DNA of 64,000 bases from an uncultured Burkholderiales bacterium. GTDB lineage: Bacteria; Pseudomonadota; Gammaproteobacteria; Burkholderiales; Burkholderiaceae_C. Below the pieces are notes generated by a model. It did not search any database and was not told where the DNA came from. It was given only the letters and a program-made list of their open reading frames with translations. Positions 53,126-63,960 of this stretch are shown piece by piece. Both the position numbers and the translations under genes were made by a program. Positions within the stretch are counted from its first letter, which is position 1, and each line of letters begins with the position of its first letter. The stretch covers positions 99,738 through 163,737 of the forward strand of contig CAIQBO010000035.1 of the NCBI GenBank assembly GCA_903870145.1, in the 5' to 3' direction.

Positions 53126-53725
53126 GTGAGTCACACAGTCGACTACTATTTGGCCCCCCAAAGCCCATGGGCTTATTTGGGGCACCAACGCTTTGAAAGC
53201 TTGCTCAAAAACGCAGGCGCCAGCGTGCGCGTGCTGCCCATCGACTTAGGGGGCAAAGTTTTTCCCATTTCAGGGGGCTTGCCATTGGGAAAACGTGCCC
53301 CACAGCGCCAAGCTTACCGGCTGGTTGAGCTAGAGCGCTACAGCCGACACCTTGCTGCGCCGATGCATCTGAAGCCCGATTATTTTCCAGTCAATGGCGA
53401 TGACGCCTCGCGCCTGATCATTGCCGCGCAGATCAGCGTGGGCGAGGATGCCGCCATGGCCATCTGCGGCGCAATTTTGGCTGCTGTGTGGGCGCAGCAG
53501 CGCAACATCGCCGACGAAAAAGTTTTGGCCCAATTGCTGAAAGAGCAAAATTTGACGAGCAACTTACTCGCGCAATCCGAGAGCCAAGCAGTGCAAGAGC
53601 GCTACGAAGCCAACACCCAGGCCGCCATTGACGCAGGCGTTTTTGGCTCACCCAGTTACGTGATTGAAGGGGAAATATTTTGGGGCCAAGACAGGCTTGA
53701 TTTTGTCGAGCGCGCCTTGCGATAA
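53126..53725 (+). CDS. 2-hydroxychromene-2-carboxylate isomerase-like (DsbA-fold)
   Basis: This is a 199-residue thioredoxin/GST-kappa fold protein. VDYYLAPQSPWAYLGHQRFE is the family start, where Ser replaces the DsbA CxxC and would contact glutathione. GVFGSPSYVIEGEIFWGQDRLDFVERAL ends it. The family isomerises 2-hydroxychromene-2-carboxylate in naphthalene-type pathways, but many members have other roles. It starts with GTG behind AGGAG (53115-53119). It is probably cotranscribed with the dienelactone hydrolase. Confidence 0.85.
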   Translation: MSHTVDYYLAPQSPWAYLGHQRFESLLKNAGASVRVLPIDLGGKVFPISGGLPLGKRAPQRQAYRLVELERYSRHLAAPMHLKPDYFPVNGDDASRLIIAAQISVGEDAAMAICGAILAAVWAQQRNIADEKVLAQLLKEQNLTSNLLAQSESQAVQERYEANTQAAIDAGVFGSPSYVIEGEIFWGQDRLDFVERALR

Positions 53726-53770
53726 ATGGCGCAAACTGATTTCACACTCAACACATTGACAGGAGAAAAA

Positions 53771-54460
53771 ATGGGAACAGTCATTCAACTCAAAAGCCAA
53801 GATGGCATGCAGATCCCGGCGTACGTGGCCATGCCTGCAGCGCCGGCCAAAGCCGCGGTGGTGGTGATACAAGAAATTTTTGGGGTCAACCAACACATTC
53901 AAGAAGTGGCAAACGCATATGCCCAAGCAGGGTATTTGGCGATCGCACCAGCCATGTTCCACCGCGTCAAAGCCGATGTTCAATTGGCTTATGAGCAAGC
54001 TGACATGAGCGCCGGCATCGAATTGAAGTCTGCCGTGGAGGCGCTGCCAGCCCCAGGCGCCATGCAAGACATTCAGGCTGCCATCACCTATGCGCAGCAA
54101 GCCTGCGGCGGTAAAGTGGGCATCGTGGGGTATTGCTGGGGCGGCTTGCTGACGTGGCGCGCCGCATGTTTGCTGCAAGGCCTTTCCGCTGCCGCGCCTT
54201 ATTACGGCGGCGGCATGACCACAGAAGGCGAAAGCGCCAGGCAAACGCAGGTGCCTGTGCAGGCCCATTTCGCGCAGCAAGACGCATATATTTCCATGGA
54301 CTCGGTCAATGCGTTTGCAAACGCCCACCCCCAAGCGCAAGTGCACACGTATGCGGCGCACCACGGCTTCAATTGCAATCACCGCAGCGCATGGGACGAG
54401 GCTGCGGCCGCGGCGGCGCGCACGCGCACCCTGGCGTTTTTCGCACAACACCTGAGTTGA
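53771..54460 (+). CDS. Dienelactone hydrolase-family protein
   Basis: This 229-residue alpha/beta hydrolase has the cysteine nucleophile of the family in VGYCWGGLLTW, an Asp in FAQQDAYIS and a His in HHGFNC, a complete Cys-Asp-His triad. The start at 53771 follows AGGAG; a 15-codon extension is rejected. These enzymes open dienelactones in chloroaromatic pathways, though genomic copies often serve unknown esters or lactones. It is downstream of the DsbA-fold isomerase gene and nearly touches the convergent CorA gene. Confidence 0.92.
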   Translation: MGTVIQLKSQDGMQIPAYVAMPAAPAKAAVVVIQEIFGVNQHIQEVANAYAQAGYLAIAPAMFHRVKADVQLAYEQADMSAGIELKSAVEALPAPGAMQDIQAAITYAQQACGGKVGIVGYCWGGLLTWRAACLLQGLSAAAPYYGGGMTTEGESARQTQVPVQAHFAQQDAYISMDSVNAFANAHPQAQVHTYAAHHGFNCNHRSAWDEAAAAAARTRTLAFFAQHLS

Positions 54461-54468
54461 AATTTTAT

Positions 54469-55623
54469 TCAGCGAGGAGGTTGGGACAAATAGCGTTTGC
54501 GCCAAAACACCAGCCCTAGGCTGCAGGCAATGCACAGCATGCCGCCCAAGATCCACCAAAACCCTGCGCGGTCATGCAGCAAAGGGATGACCTCAAAGTT
54601 CATGCCAAAAATAGCCGCAATCAAATTGAGCGGTAAGAAAATGGCCGTGATCGAGGTCAGGGTGCGCATGATGCCGTTGGTGCGGTTGCTTTGCGCATTG
54701 AAGTGCATTTGCACGGCCGTCTCCACGCCGTGTTCTAAGCGCTGAACGTGGCGCACCACGCGGTCAATGTGTTCGAGCACATCGCGGCTGCGCACTTGGA
54801 GTAACTCATGTTCACGCGACTGTTGCGCGGCCCCTGTCAAGGCCCAAGACGCCAAGGACTCAGCCCAGTCTTGCATGGCAATGCGCTGGTCTTCACAGAT
54901 CTCGTCCAGGTGGTGCAAGGACAAGCGCGCCTCGAGCAAAGCGCTCCAGTTGCTAAAGCGTGTTTGGGGGTTGATCAATTCAGTTTGCCAGTGATCGAGT
55001 TGACGCGACAAATCACGGCGCAAGTCAAGGTAAGCGTCGACCACTTGGCTGAGAATACGCAGCATCATGTCAGCCGAATTCAGCGGAATGCCGCGTGCTC
55101 CGGCAGAGCGCTCGTCGGGGCTTTGGCTCAGCGCTTGTGGATTTGCCGATAAAGCGGATGCTGGCGCCGGGCCGCCGCTGCTGGCAGCCATCAAGCGCGC
55201 CGCGTAGGCTTCTCGAATGGCACAGTCTTCGGGGTGAACCGTCAGCAACACGCGGTCAAAAATGGCAAAGCCGATCGGGCTGGTGTCGATCCGACGCAGC
55301 GCCGGGGGGCCACTGAGCTTGGTGCGCGCCACGGCGGCTTGCGCGGGGCGGTTGTCGCAGGCCGCTAAGCGGCGAAACACCATCAAGTCGTAATGAGAGG
55401 TCAAGTCAAAGCCAGAAGGCAGTTGCGTGTTCAACAAATCGGACACATGCAGGTCCAGCAAAGTGTGTCCTGTCAAGGCCTGCAAGCTGCTTTGAACCTG
55501 CACTTGCTCAGCGCTGAAATAAGCCCTTGAGCAAGCGATCCACACAAAGCCTTCGTCTGGCAGTTGGCGCGGTGGGGCCAGCGCGTCTTGAACGTGTGAG
55601 CCAGTAACAATGAATACGCGCAT
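54469..55623 (-). CDS. CorA-family divalent-cation transporter
   Basis: This 384-residue protein has a long soluble N-terminal domain with coiled-coil helices and two C-terminal membrane helices. The pore signature FGMNFEV (Gly-Met-Asn) precedes the loop, and the tail ends in RKRYLSQ. It transports Mg2+, Co2+ or Zn2+; the ZntB subgroup is possible. A stretch of about 25 residues rich in Ala/Pro/Ser (ASSGGPAPASALSANPQ region) is an unusual insertion in the soluble domain. It lies 14 bp downstream of hemB and is probably in the same transcript. Confidence 0.9.
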   Translation of the reverse strand: MRVFIVTGSHVQDALAPPRQLPDEGFVWIACSRAYFSAEQVQVQSSLQALTGHTLLDLHVSDLLNTQLPSGFDLTSHYDLMVFRRLAACDNRPAQAAVARTKLSGPPALRRIDTSPIGFAIFDRVLLTVHPEDCAIREAYAARLMAASSGGPAPASALSANPQALSQSPDERSAGARGIPLNSADMMLRILSQVVDAYLDLRRDLSRQLDHWQTELINPQTRFSNWSALLEARLSLHHLDEICEDQRIAMQDWAESLASWALTGAAQQSREHELLQVRSRDVLEHIDRVVRHVQRLEHGVETAVQMHFNAQSNRTNGIMRTLTSITAIFLPLNLIAAIFGMNFEVIPLLHDRAGFWWILGGMLCIACSLGLVFWRKRYLSQPPR

Positions 55624-55637
55624 CAGGTCGGCAGCAC

Positions 55638-56660
<1,023 letters not shown>

Positions 56661-56687
56661 CTAACTCAAGGCCTTTGAGGAGAACTT

Positions 56688-57161
56688 TTGAACGCCGTTT
56701 GGCAAATCGCAGTGCGGCGCTACACTTGGCACATGCTCTGGATCAAAGCTTTTCACATTGTGTTTGTTGCAAGTTGGTTTGCCGGCTTGTTTTATTTGCC
56801 GCGCATCTTTGTCAACTTGGCCATGGTGGCCCCAGAGTCAGTGGCCGAGCGCGAGCGCCTGCTGCTCATGGCTCAAAAACTCTACCGTTTCACCACGTTG
56901 CTGGCCTTTCCTGCGGTGGCTTTGGGCCTTTGGTTGTGGTGGGGCGAGGGCATTGGCTGGGGGCCGGACAATGCCTGGATGCACGCCAAGTTGGCCACGG
57001 TGGCATTGATTTTGGGGTACCACCACGCCTGCGGCAGCTTGCTGCGCAAATTCGTTGCTCACCAAAACACCCACAGCCACGTTTGGTACCGCTGGTTCAA
57101 CGAAGCGCCGGTGCTGATGTTGGTGGTGGCGGTGGTTTTGGTGGTGGTCAAACCCTTTTAA
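56688..57161 (+). CDS. hemJ: HemJ/CopD-like protoporphyrinogen oxidase
   Basis: This membrane protein of four helices oxidises protoporphyrinogen IX. The essential His is in WIKAFHIVFVASWFAGLFYLPR, and HHACGSLLRKF and WYRWFNEAPVLMLV match HemJ. Two starts compete. One is TTG at 56688, with a strong GAGGAGA five bases upstream. The other is ATG at 56733, which gives the usual HemJ N-terminus but lacks a clear ribosome site. The ribosome site favours TTG. The hemB neighbour supports the function. Confidence 0.88.
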   Translation: MNAVWQIAVRRYTWHMLWIKAFHIVFVASWFAGLFYLPRIFVNLAMVAPESVAERERLLLMAQKLYRFTTLLAFPAVALGLWLWWGEGIGWGPDNAWMHAKLATVALILGYHHACGSLLRKFVAHQNTHSHVWYRWFNEAPVLMLVVAVVLVVVKPF

Positions 57162-57185
57162 GTCAAAGACCCGTTGGCCAGTGCC

Positions 57186-58286
57186 ATGAAAAAAACAGCA
57201 GCTTGGCCCTTGGCCTGGGTGTATGCAGCGCTGATCGTTTACGCCAGCCTTTATCCGTTTGAAAATTGGCGCACCCAAGGTGTGGCTTTGGGCGCTTTCA
57301 TGTGGGCCCCTTGGCCGCAGTACTGGACCAGCTTTGACGTTTTGTCCAATGTGTTGGGTTATGCGCCGCTTGGATTTTTCATCTCGTTGGCGCTGCGCCG
57401 AAGCGCGCGCCATTGGCCCGCGGTGGCGTTGGCGACGGCCTTTGCTGGCGCACTGTCGTTGGCCATGGAGTCCTTGCAGGTGTATTTGCCCTCGCGCGTA
57501 GCTTCCAACGTAGATTGGCTCCTCAACGTGGGAGGGGCCTTCTTGGGCGCGGCTACCGCTTGGATTTTGGAGCGCGTTGGCGCACTAGAGCGGTGGAGCC
57601 AATTTCGCGCACGTTGGTTTGTGCGCGATGCCCACAGCGCCATGGTTTTGTTGGCCTTGTGGCCCGTGGCCTTGTTGTTTCCAGCGCCGGTGCCCTTGGG
57701 GTTGGGGCAAATTCTCGAGCGTGCCGAAGAGGCCTTGGCGCTGCGTTTGCAAGACACCCCATGGCTCGATTGGCTGCCCGTGCGCGAAGTCGAGTTACAA
57801 CCCTTGTTGCCCGTTTATGAGGTGCTTTGCGTGGCCTTGGGCTTGCTGCTGCCTTGCTTGCTGGCCTTCAGCGTGCTGCGAAATACCCGGCAAAAAGCGC
57901 TTGCTGCCATGCTGTTGCTCAGCTTGGGATTGGGCGCCAGCGCCTTGTCCGCGGCCTTAACGTACGGGCCGGCCCATGCGTGGGACTGGATCGACGGCCC
58001 AGTTCAAATGGGCTTGGTATTGGCTGCATTGCTCGGCACACCCTTGATTTGGGTCAAGGAGAGGGCCGTGCAAGTCATGACCTTGGTCGGCTTGGTTTTA
58101 CAGTTGGCCCTGCTCAACAACGCCTCCTCCAGCGCCTACTTTGCCTTGACTTTGCAAACTTGGGAGCAAGGCCGCTTCATTCGTTTTCATGGCTTGATGC
58201 AGTGGATCGGCTGGCTTTGGCCTTTTGTTTTGCTGGTTTACCTGATGCGCAGTTTGTCTTCTTTAAAATCACAGCATGAGCGATAA
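57186..58286 (+). CDS. VanZ-family membrane protein
   Basis: This 366-residue inner-membrane protein has about ten helices. The N-terminal third is a VanZ-like domain (IVYASLYPFENWRT, FDVLSNVLGYAPLGFFISL, ESLQVYLPSRVASNVDWLLNVGGAFLG), with the conserved acidic and Asn residues of the family. The C-terminal part is a further hydrophobic region of unknown type. The function of VanZ domains outside antibiotic clusters is unclear. ATG at 57186 is chosen over an upstream TTG. It overlaps the ferredoxin gene by 11 bp. Confidence 0.85.
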   Translation: MKKTAAWPLAWVYAALIVYASLYPFENWRTQGVALGAFMWAPWPQYWTSFDVLSNVLGYAPLGFFISLALRRSARHWPAVALATAFAGALSLAMESLQVYLPSRVASNVDWLLNVGGAFLGAATAWILERVGALERWSQFRARWFVRDAHSAMVLLALWPVALLFPAPVPLGLGQILERAEEALALRLQDTPWLDWLPVREVELQPLLPVYEVLCVALGLLLPCLLAFSVLRNTRQKALAAMLLLSLGLGASALSAALTYGPAHAWDWIDGPVQMGLVLAALLGTPLIWVKERAVQVMTLVGLVLQLALLNNASSSAYFALTLQTWEQGRFIRFHGLMQWIGWLWPFVLLVYLMRSLSSLKSQHER

Positions 58287-58641
58287 ACAAAACACCCCCA
58301 GCCCACAGGCCAAGCCCCCCTACTTCGAGCGGCACATTTTCTTTTGCCTGAACGAGCGAAAAAATCAGGAAGCATGTTGCGCGCAAAGCGGCGCGCAAGC
58401 CGCGTTTGACCATTGCAAAGGGCGCGTCAAAGCGCTGGGTTTGGCCGGGCCGGGCCAAGTGCGCGTCAACAAAGCCGGTTGCCTAGACCGCTGCGCGGGA
58501 GGGCCCGTGGCAGTGGTGTACCCGGAAGGTGCTTGGTACAGTTTCGTTGACCTGTCTGACATTGATGAGATCGTCGACAGCCATTTGAAGGAAGGCCGTG
58601 TGGTCACCCGCCTGCTGCTGCCCGCTGATGTGGGCCACTGA
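58276..58641 (+). CDS. Thioredoxin-like [2Fe-2S] ferredoxin
   Basis: This is a 121-residue ferredoxin of the thioredoxin-like type. FERHIFFCLN holds the first Cys, a CC pair follows, and VRVNKAGCLDRCAGGPVAVVYPEG supplies the last cluster cysteines. It probably shuttles electrons in the cytoplasm. The TGATG junction couples it to the hydrolase downstream and the 11-bp overlap couples it to the VanZ gene, so the three are one unit. Confidence 0.9.
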   Translation: MSDKQNTPSPQAKPPYFERHIFFCLNERKNQEACCAQSGAQAAFDHCKGRVKALGLAGPGQVRVNKAGCLDRCAGGPVAVVYPEGAWYSFVDLSDIDEIVDSHLKEGRVVTRLLLPADVGH

Positions 58642-59276
58642 TGAATTTGGCCACCCAGAAATTGCTGTTCCAGGGCCCTGCTGGGCAGCTAGAAGCCTTG
58701 TGTGACATGCCCCCCGAGGCAGCCGGACTGCCCATTGGCACTGCTGTGATCTGCCATCCCCACCCTTTGTTTGGCGGCACGATGCAAAACAAAGTGGTGC
58801 AAACGCTGGCGCGCGCTTTTGTTCAAGCAGGCTGGCGCGCTGTGCGTTTTAATTTCCGAGGCGTGGGCGCCAGTCAAGGCAGTTATGACCAGGGCCGCGG
58901 GGAGGCGCAAGATGCGTTGGCCATCATCGCGCAAAGCGCGCCCGCACAAGCCCCCTTGGCCTTGGCTGGTTTTTCATTTGGGGCTTTCGTGACTTGCCAA
59001 GCGGTGCAGCACTTAGAGGGCGCGCGCAACATCAGCACACTGGTCTTGGTGGGTACGGCAGCGGCCAACTTTGAGGTGCCGCCTGTGCCCGCACACCTGC
59101 ACCCGCACACGCTGGTGCTGCACGGCGAACTTGACGACACTGTGCCCTTGGCCAGCGTTTTAAACTGGGCCAGGCCGCAGTCTTTGCCCATCACGGTGGT
59201 GCCCGGTGTTGAGCATTTTTTTCACGGACAATTGCCCTTGCTTAAATCTGTGGTCACGCGGCATTTGCGCGCCTGA
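58641..59276 (+). CDS. Alpha/beta hydrolase, Tex30/KANL3-like
   Basis: This 211-residue small serine hydrolase has HPHPLFGGTMQNKVVQ as the family's opening motif, FRGVGASQGSYD, the nucleophile Ser in AGFSFGAFV, an Asp in HGELDDTVP and a His in VEHFFHG. The triad is complete. The substrate is unknown; this conserved family is common in proteobacteria. It is followed 22 bp later by the PBP5-type gene. Confidence 0.9.
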   Translation: MNLATQKLLFQGPAGQLEALCDMPPEAAGLPIGTAVICHPHPLFGGTMQNKVVQTLARAFVQAGWRAVRFNFRGVGASQGSYDQGRGEAQDALAIIAQSAPAQAPLALAGFSFGAFVTCQAVQHLEGARNISTLVLVGTAAANFEVPPVPAHLHPHTLVLHGELDDTVPLASVLNWARPQSLPITVVPGVEHFFHGQLPLLKSVVTRHLRA

Positions 59277-59298
59277 CCCGCTTTCTTTGAAACGCAGC

Positions 59299-60480
59299 AT
59301 GAACCTCTTGACCCTGGCGCTTGGACGCGCCGCCTTGGCCCTGACTTGCCTGATCGGCGCAGCCCTGAGCGGCCAATCCGCATGGGCCCAAGCCCCTCAG
59401 CCGCCCGAGATAGCGGCTCGTGCCTATTTGCTGCTGGACATCACGGCCAATCAAATTTTGGCGTCCAAAGACTTGGATCTCCCCGTCGAGCCCGCCTCCC
59501 TGACCAAACTCATGACGGCCTATTTGGTTTTTGACGCCTTGAAGTCGCGCAAAATCGATCTCAAGCAAACCTTCAGCGTGAGCGAGCGGGCTTGGAAAAT
59601 GCCGGGCTCGCGCATGTTCATTGACCCGAAAATGAAGGTGCCGGTGGAGGATTTGATCAAGGGCATGATTGTTCAGTCGGGCAACGACGCCACGGTGGCC
59701 TTGGCCGAAGGCGTGGGCGGCACGCTCGAGCGCTTTGTGCAGCTCATGAACGAGCAGGCCAAAGTGCTGGGCCTGCAAAACACCGCCTACAAAAACCCCG
59801 AGGGCTTGACCGAAGCGGGCCACACCACCACCGCCCGCGATTTGGGCGTGCTGGCGTCTCGCTTGATGCGCGACTTCCCCGAGTATGTGAGCACCTATGC
59901 TCTGAAAAAATACCGCTACCCCGGCACACCGGCGGCCAACGACACCAACCGCAATTTGCTGTTGTTCAAGGACCCCACGGTCGATGGCCTGAAAACCGGC
60001 CACACCAATGCCGCCGGTTATTGTTTGGTGGCCACCGCAAGGCGCGACTTTCCCAATGTCGGCCCGCGCCGCTTGATGGCCATTGTGCTGGGCACGGCCA
60101 GCGAAAATGCACGTGCCAATGAAGCCCAAAAACTTCTGAACTGGGGCTACACCGCTTTTGAGGCCGTCAAGTTGTATGACGCTGGCCAAGCGGTGGCCAC
60201 ACCGCCCATTTGGAAGGGCAAAAGCTCGGTCCTTCAGTTGGGGCGTCCCGAAGCGCTGGTCGTTGCCGTGCCCAGCGGCAGCGCCTTGCAGATCAAAACT
60301 CAATTGGCCAGGCCCGAGCCGCTGGTCGCGCCCATTGGCAAAGGTCAAACGGTGGGCAGTCTGAAGGTGTTTCGAGGCACAGAGTTGTGGGTGGACATTC
60401 CCTTGCTCGCGCTTGAGCCGGTGGAGCAAGCCGGCGTGCTGGGCCGAGCCTGGGACGCCCTGCGGCTGTGGATCAAATAG
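59299..60480 (+). CDS. dacC: D-alanyl-D-alanine carboxypeptidase (PBP5/6 type)
   Basis: This is a 393-residue exported penicillin-binding protein. The signal peptide ends near A-W-A-Q-A. The catalytic SxxK is SLTK (PASLTKLMTAY), SxN is SGN in QSGNDATVA, and KTG is in DGLKTGHTNAAGYC. A C-terminal beta domain and an amphipathic end helix (LGRAWDALRLWIK) anchor it to the membrane. It trims the terminal D-Ala of peptidoglycan. The start at 59299 is chosen for its signal peptide. The dacA/dacC naming is interchangeable here. Confidence 0.93.
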   Translation: MNLLTLALGRAALALTCLIGAALSGQSAWAQAPQPPEIAARAYLLLDITANQILASKDLDLPVEPASLTKLMTAYLVFDALKSRKIDLKQTFSVSERAWKMPGSRMFIDPKMKVPVEDLIKGMIVQSGNDATVALAEGVGGTLERFVQLMNEQAKVLGLQNTAYKNPEGLTEAGHTTTARDLGVLASRLMRDFPEYVSTYALKKYRYPGTPAANDTNRNLLLFKDPTVDGLKTGHTNAAGYCLVATARRDFPNVGPRRLMAIVLGTASENARANEAQKLLNWGYTAFEAVKLYDAGQAVATPPIWKGKSSVLQLGRPEALVVAVPSGSALQIKTQLARPEPLVAPIGKGQTVGSLKVFRGTELWVDIPLLALEPVEQAGVLGRAWDALRLWIK

Positions 60481-60521
60481 TGCGAGTTGGCGCCCGCCAA
60501 CTTTCCTTGGGTACGTCAAAT

Positions 60522-60550
60522 TTGCGCTGGCTCCTAGGACAGGGTATACT
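60522..60550 (+). promoter_or_regulatory. Promoter of the str (ribosomal protein) operon
   Basis: The -35 TTGCGC (60522-60527) and -10 TATACT (60545-60550) are separated by 17 bp, 72 bp before rpsL. It is the only good promoter seen in the 142-bp gap after dacC. Confidence 0.65.
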
Positions 60551-60622
60551 GGAAAGCTTTTCCGCATTTGGGGCGGGGAAGATTCCATTGTCAAAACCAA
60601 ACGTTTAGGGACGTTTAATTAA

Positions 60623-61000
60623 ATGCCAACCATCAATCAATTGGTGCGTCAGGGGCGCGAGGTCGAGAAGACCAAGTCAAAAAGCCCTGCGATGCAAAAC
60701 TCTCCACAGCGCCGTGGTGTGTGCACCCGTGTGTACACCACGACGCCTAAAAAACCTAACTCTGCGCTGCGTAAAGTCGCCAAAGTGCGCCTGACCAACG
60801 GCTTCGAGGTGATCTCCTACATTGGCGGCGAAGGCCACAATTTGCAGGAACACTCGGTGGTCTTGGTGCGCGGTGGCCGCGTGAAAGACTTGCCCGGTGT
60901 GCGCTACCACATCGTGCGGGGTTCACTCGACTTGCAGGGCGTGAAAGATCGCAAGCAATCGCGTTCTAAATATGGCGCTAAGCGCCCGAAGAAAGCTTAA
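60623..61000 (+). CDS. rpsL: 30S ribosomal protein S12
   Basis: This is a 125-residue decoding-centre protein. The conserved [17 protein letters not shown] (Lys43 present) and [17 protein letters not shown] loops are intact, with no sign of a streptomycin-resistance change at Lys43. It is the first gene of the str operon. The family length is exact. Confidence 0.98.
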   Translation: MPTINQLVRQGREVEKTKSKSPAMQNSPQRRGVCTRVYTTTPKKPNSALRKVAKVRLTNGFEVISYIGGEGHNLQEHSVVLVRGGRVKDLPGVRYHIVRGSLDLQGVKDRKQSRSKYGAKRPKKA

Positions 61001-61056
61001 GTTAGCTTTCAAAAAAGGTGCTGCTCTGGTTTTTAGACGAGCCGGTTCAGCGAAGT

Positions 61057-61073
61057 GACTCCCTGTTGGAGTC
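61057..61073 (+). other. Hairpin in the rpsL-rpsG spacer
   Basis: A perfect 6-bp stem, GACTCC (61057-61062) and GGAGTC (61068-61073), with a 5-base loop lies in the 153-bp rpsL-rpsG gap. In other bacteria this spacer binds S7 for translational feedback; whether this hairpin does so is a guess. There is no T tract, so it is not a terminator. Confidence 0.35.
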
Positions 61074-61153
61074 GAGTAAGTGCAGGTTCAAGATGAATCT
61101 GCGGGGTGTCTGGATCGGACGTCCAGCCATCAACTGAAGCAAAGAGGTGAAAT

Positions 61154-61624
61154 ATGCCACGTCGTCGTGAAGTCCCTAAACGTGAAATCCTGCCCGACCC
61201 CAAGTACGGCAATGTCGAGCTCTCCAAGTTCATGAACGTGATCATGGAAGGCGGCAAAAAAGCGGTTGCCGAGCGCATCATTTATGGTGCCTTGGAAAAC
61301 ATGGAAAAGAAAACCGGCAAAGACCCGGTGGAACTTTTCTCGATCGCCATCAACAACGTCAAACCCATGGTGGAAGTTAAATCCCGCCGCGTGGGTGGTG
61401 CCAACTACCAGGTGCCCGTTGAAGTTCGCCCTGTCCGCCGCCTGGCATTGTCCATGCGCTGGATCAAAGAAGCGGCCCGCAAGCGTGGTGAAAAATCCAT
61501 GGCTTTGCGTTTGGCCAACGAGTTGCTCGAGGCCAATGAAGGCCGCGGCGGCGCGATGAAAAAGCGCGATGAAGTCCACCGCATGGCGGAAGCCAACAAG
61601 GCCTTCTCTCACTTTCGTTTCTAA
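61154..61624 (+). CDS. rpsG: 30S ribosomal protein S7
   Basis: This 156-residue protein starts the assembly of the 30S head and binds 16S rRNA. It starts [18 protein letters not shown] and contains [16 protein letters not shown] and the C-terminal [20 protein letters not shown] block. An AGAGGTGA site lies directly upstream. It is in the str operon order rpsL-rpsG-fusA-tuf. Confidence 0.98.
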   Translation: MPRRREVPKREILPDPKYGNVELSKFMNVIMEGGKKAVAERIIYGALENMEKKTGKDPVELFSIAINNVKPMVEVKSRRVGGANYQVPVEVRPVRRLALSMRWIKEAARKRGEKSMALRLANELLEANEGRGGAMKKRDEVHRMAEANKAFSHFRF

Positions 61625-61741
61625 ATTTTGGCTGCTGCTGCTTGCCCTGCAAGGCCAAGTGCAATGCCGACCGCAAAACCCTGCGCACAAGCTGCAGGGC
61701 ATTTGTATTTTTTGTTTTAACTGAATTCCAAGAGGTTGATC

Positions 61742-63844
61742 ATGGCTCGCAATACCCCCATCGAGCGCTATCGCAACATCGGTATCTCAGCGCACATTGA
61801 CGCTGGCAAGACCACCACCACCGAGCGCATTCTTTTCTACACCGGTGTGAACCACAAAATCGGTGAAGTGCACGACGGCGCCGCCACCATGGACTGGATG
61901 GAGCAAGAGCAAGAGCGTGGCATCACGATCACCTCTGCGGCCACCACCTGTTTCTGGAAGGGCATGGACACTTCTTTTGAAGAGCACCGCATCAACATCA
62001 TTGACACCCCGGGCCACGTGGACTTCACCATCGAAGTCGAGCGCTCGATGCGCGTGCTCGACGGTGCTTGCATGGTGTACTGCGCTGTGGGCGGCGTGCA
62101 ACCCCAATCCGAAACGGTTTGGCGTCAGGCCAACAAGTACAAAGTGCCGCGCTTGGCCTTTGTCAACAAAATGGACCGCACAGGCGCCAACTTCTTCAAA
62201 GTCGTTGAGCAAATGAAGTTGCGCCTCAAGGCCAACCCCGTGCCGATCGTGATTCCTATTGGCGCCGAAGAGCACTTCACTGGCGTGGTGGACCTGCGCA
62301 AAATGAAGGCCATCCTTTGGGACGAAGCCTCCCAAGGCATGAAGTTCACTTTTGAAGAAATCCCTGCCGACTTGTTGCCCTTGGCCAAAGAGTGGCGCGA
62401 GAAGATGGTTGAAGCCGCAGCCGAAGCCAATGAAGAGCTGATGAACAAATACCTTGAAGAAGGTGATTTGACTGAAGAAGAAATCACAGCCGGATTGCGC
62501 ATTCGCTCTATCGCGTGCGAGATCCAGCCGATGCTGTGCGGCACAGCGTTTAAAAACAAGGGCGTGCAGCGCATGTTGGACGCCGTCATTGAGCTCATGC
62601 CCTCGCCGCTGGATGTGCCGCCCGTTCCAGGCTTTGATGAAGACGAAAAGCCCACATCGCGCAGAGCTGCGGACAACGAAAAATTCTCGGCCTTGGCATT
62701 CAAATTGATGACCGACCCCTTTGTGGGCCAGTTGACTTTTGTGCGGGTTTACTCAGGCGTTTTGTCCAAGGGCGATACGGTGTACAACCCCGTGCGCGGC
62801 AAGAAAGAGCGCATCGGGCGGATCGTGCAAATGCACGCCAACAACCGCCAAGAGGTGGACGAGATTCGCGCCGGCGACATCGCTGCCTGCGTGGGTTTGA
62901 AAGACGTCACCACAGGCGAGACTTTGTGTGACCCCACCGCCATCTTGACCTTGGAGCGCATGGTATTCCCAGAGCCTGTGATTCGCCAAGCGGTCGAGCC
63001 CAAAACCAAAGCCGACCAAGAAAAAATGGGCATCGCATTGTCGCGTTTGGCTGCGGAAGACCCTTCTTTTCGCGTCAACACCGACGAAGAGTCTGGCCAG
63101 ACCATCATCGGCGGCATGGGCGAGTTGCACTTGGAGATCATTGTTGACCGCATGAAGCGTGAGTTCGGCGTGGAAGCCAACGTGGGCAAGCCCCAAGTGG
63201 CTTACCGCGAGACCATTCGCAAGACAGTGGAAGACGCCGAAGGCAAGTTTGTGCGCCAGTCCGGCGGCAAGGGCCAATACGGCCACGTGGTGCTCAAAAT
63301 CGAACCGCAAGAAGCTGGCAAAGGCTTCTTGTTTGTCGACGCCATCAAAGGCGGCGTGGTGCCCCGTGAGTACATCCCTGCGGTTGAAAAAGGCGTGAAC
63401 GAAGCCTTGGGCCAAGGCGTGCTCGCCGGCTACCCCGTGGTGGACGTGAAGGTCACGCTGCACTTTGGCTCGTACCACGATGTGGACTCCAACGAGTTGG
63501 CATTCAAAATGGCCGCCATCTTTGGTTTCAAAGAAGGTTGCCGCAAAGCCAGCCCTGTGATTTTGGAGCCCATGATGGCGGTCGAAGTGGAGACTCCCGA
63601 AGACTACGCCGGCAACGTGATGGGCGATTTGTCATCACGCCGCGGCATGGTCCAAGGCATGGAAGACATGGTCGGTGGCGGCAAAGCCATCAAGGCCGAA
63701 GTGCCCCTGTCTGAAATGTTCGGCTACTCCACCACTTTGCGCTCCATGTCGCAAGGCCGTGCAACGTACTCGATGGAGTTCAAACACTACGCGGAAGCCC
63801 CGCGCAACGTCGCCGAAGCCATTGTGGCTTCGAGAGCTAAATAA
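61742..63844 (+). CDS. fusA: Translation elongation factor G
   Basis: This 700-residue ribosomal translocase GTPase has G1 [16 protein letters not shown], the switch II region DTPGHVDFT and the G4 motif NKMDR. All later domains to the C-terminus are present. ATG at 61742 is used; an earlier TTG adds two unlikely residues. It is the third gene of the str operon. Confidence 0.98.
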   Translation: MARNTPIERYRNIGISAHIDAGKTTTTERILFYTGVNHKIGEVHDGAATMDWMEQEQERGITITSAATTCFWKGMDTSFEEHRINIIDTPGHVDFTIEVERSMRVLDGACMVYCAVGGVQPQSETVWRQANKYKVPRLAFVNKMDRTGANFFKVVEQMKLRLKANPVPIVIPIGAEEHFTGVVDLRKMKAILWDEASQGMKFTFEEIPADLLPLAKEWREKMVEAAAEANEELMNKYLEEGDLTEEEITAGLRIRSIACEIQPMLCGTAFKNKGVQRMLDAVIELMPSPLDVPPVPGFDEDEKPTSRRAADNEKFSALAFKLMTDPFVGQLTFVRVYSGVLSKGDTVYNPVRGKKERIGRIVQMHANNRQEVDEIRAGDIAACVGLKDVTTGETLCDPTAILTLERMVFPEPVIRQAVEPKTKADQEKMGIALSRLAAEDPSFRVNTDEESGQTIIGGMGELHLEIIVDRMKREFGVEANVGKPQVAYRETIRKTVEDAEGKFVRQSGGKGQYGHVVLKIEPQEAGKGFLFVDAIKGGVVPREYIPAVEKGVNEALGQGVLAGYPVVDVKVTLHFGSYHDVDSNELAFKMAAIFGFKEGCRKASPVILEPMMAVEVETPEDYAGNVMGDLSSRRGMVQGMEDMVGGGKAIKAEVPLSEMFGYSTTLRSMSQGRATYSMEFKHYAEAPRNVAEAIVASRAK

Positions 63845-63876
63845 AGGAATTTGTTGAGCTGTCTGCGATCCAGTGC

Positions 63877-63898
63877 CACTTCGTGCCCGTGCGAAGTG
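63877..63898 (+). other. Hairpin in the fusA-tuf spacer
   Basis: A 7-bp stem, CACTTCG (63877-63883) and CGAAGTG (63892-63898), has an 8-base loop in the 116-bp gap. No T tract follows, so it is more likely an RNA-processing or stability element than a terminator. Confidence 0.3.
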
Positions 63899-63960
63899 AA
63901 TCAGCAATTGGGTGCAAACATTAAACCAATACACGGGCATTGTTCTTTGGAGAATTGAAA

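Noticed and set aside
53648..54559. Long open frame antisense to the dienelactone hydrolase gene
   Set aside because: The sense gene has a complete catalytic triad and a ribosome site; the antisense product looks random.
59254..60600. Long open frame antisense to the PBP5-type gene
   Set aside because: His/Gly/Gln-rich product with no domain; the sense strand encodes a complete carboxypeptidase.
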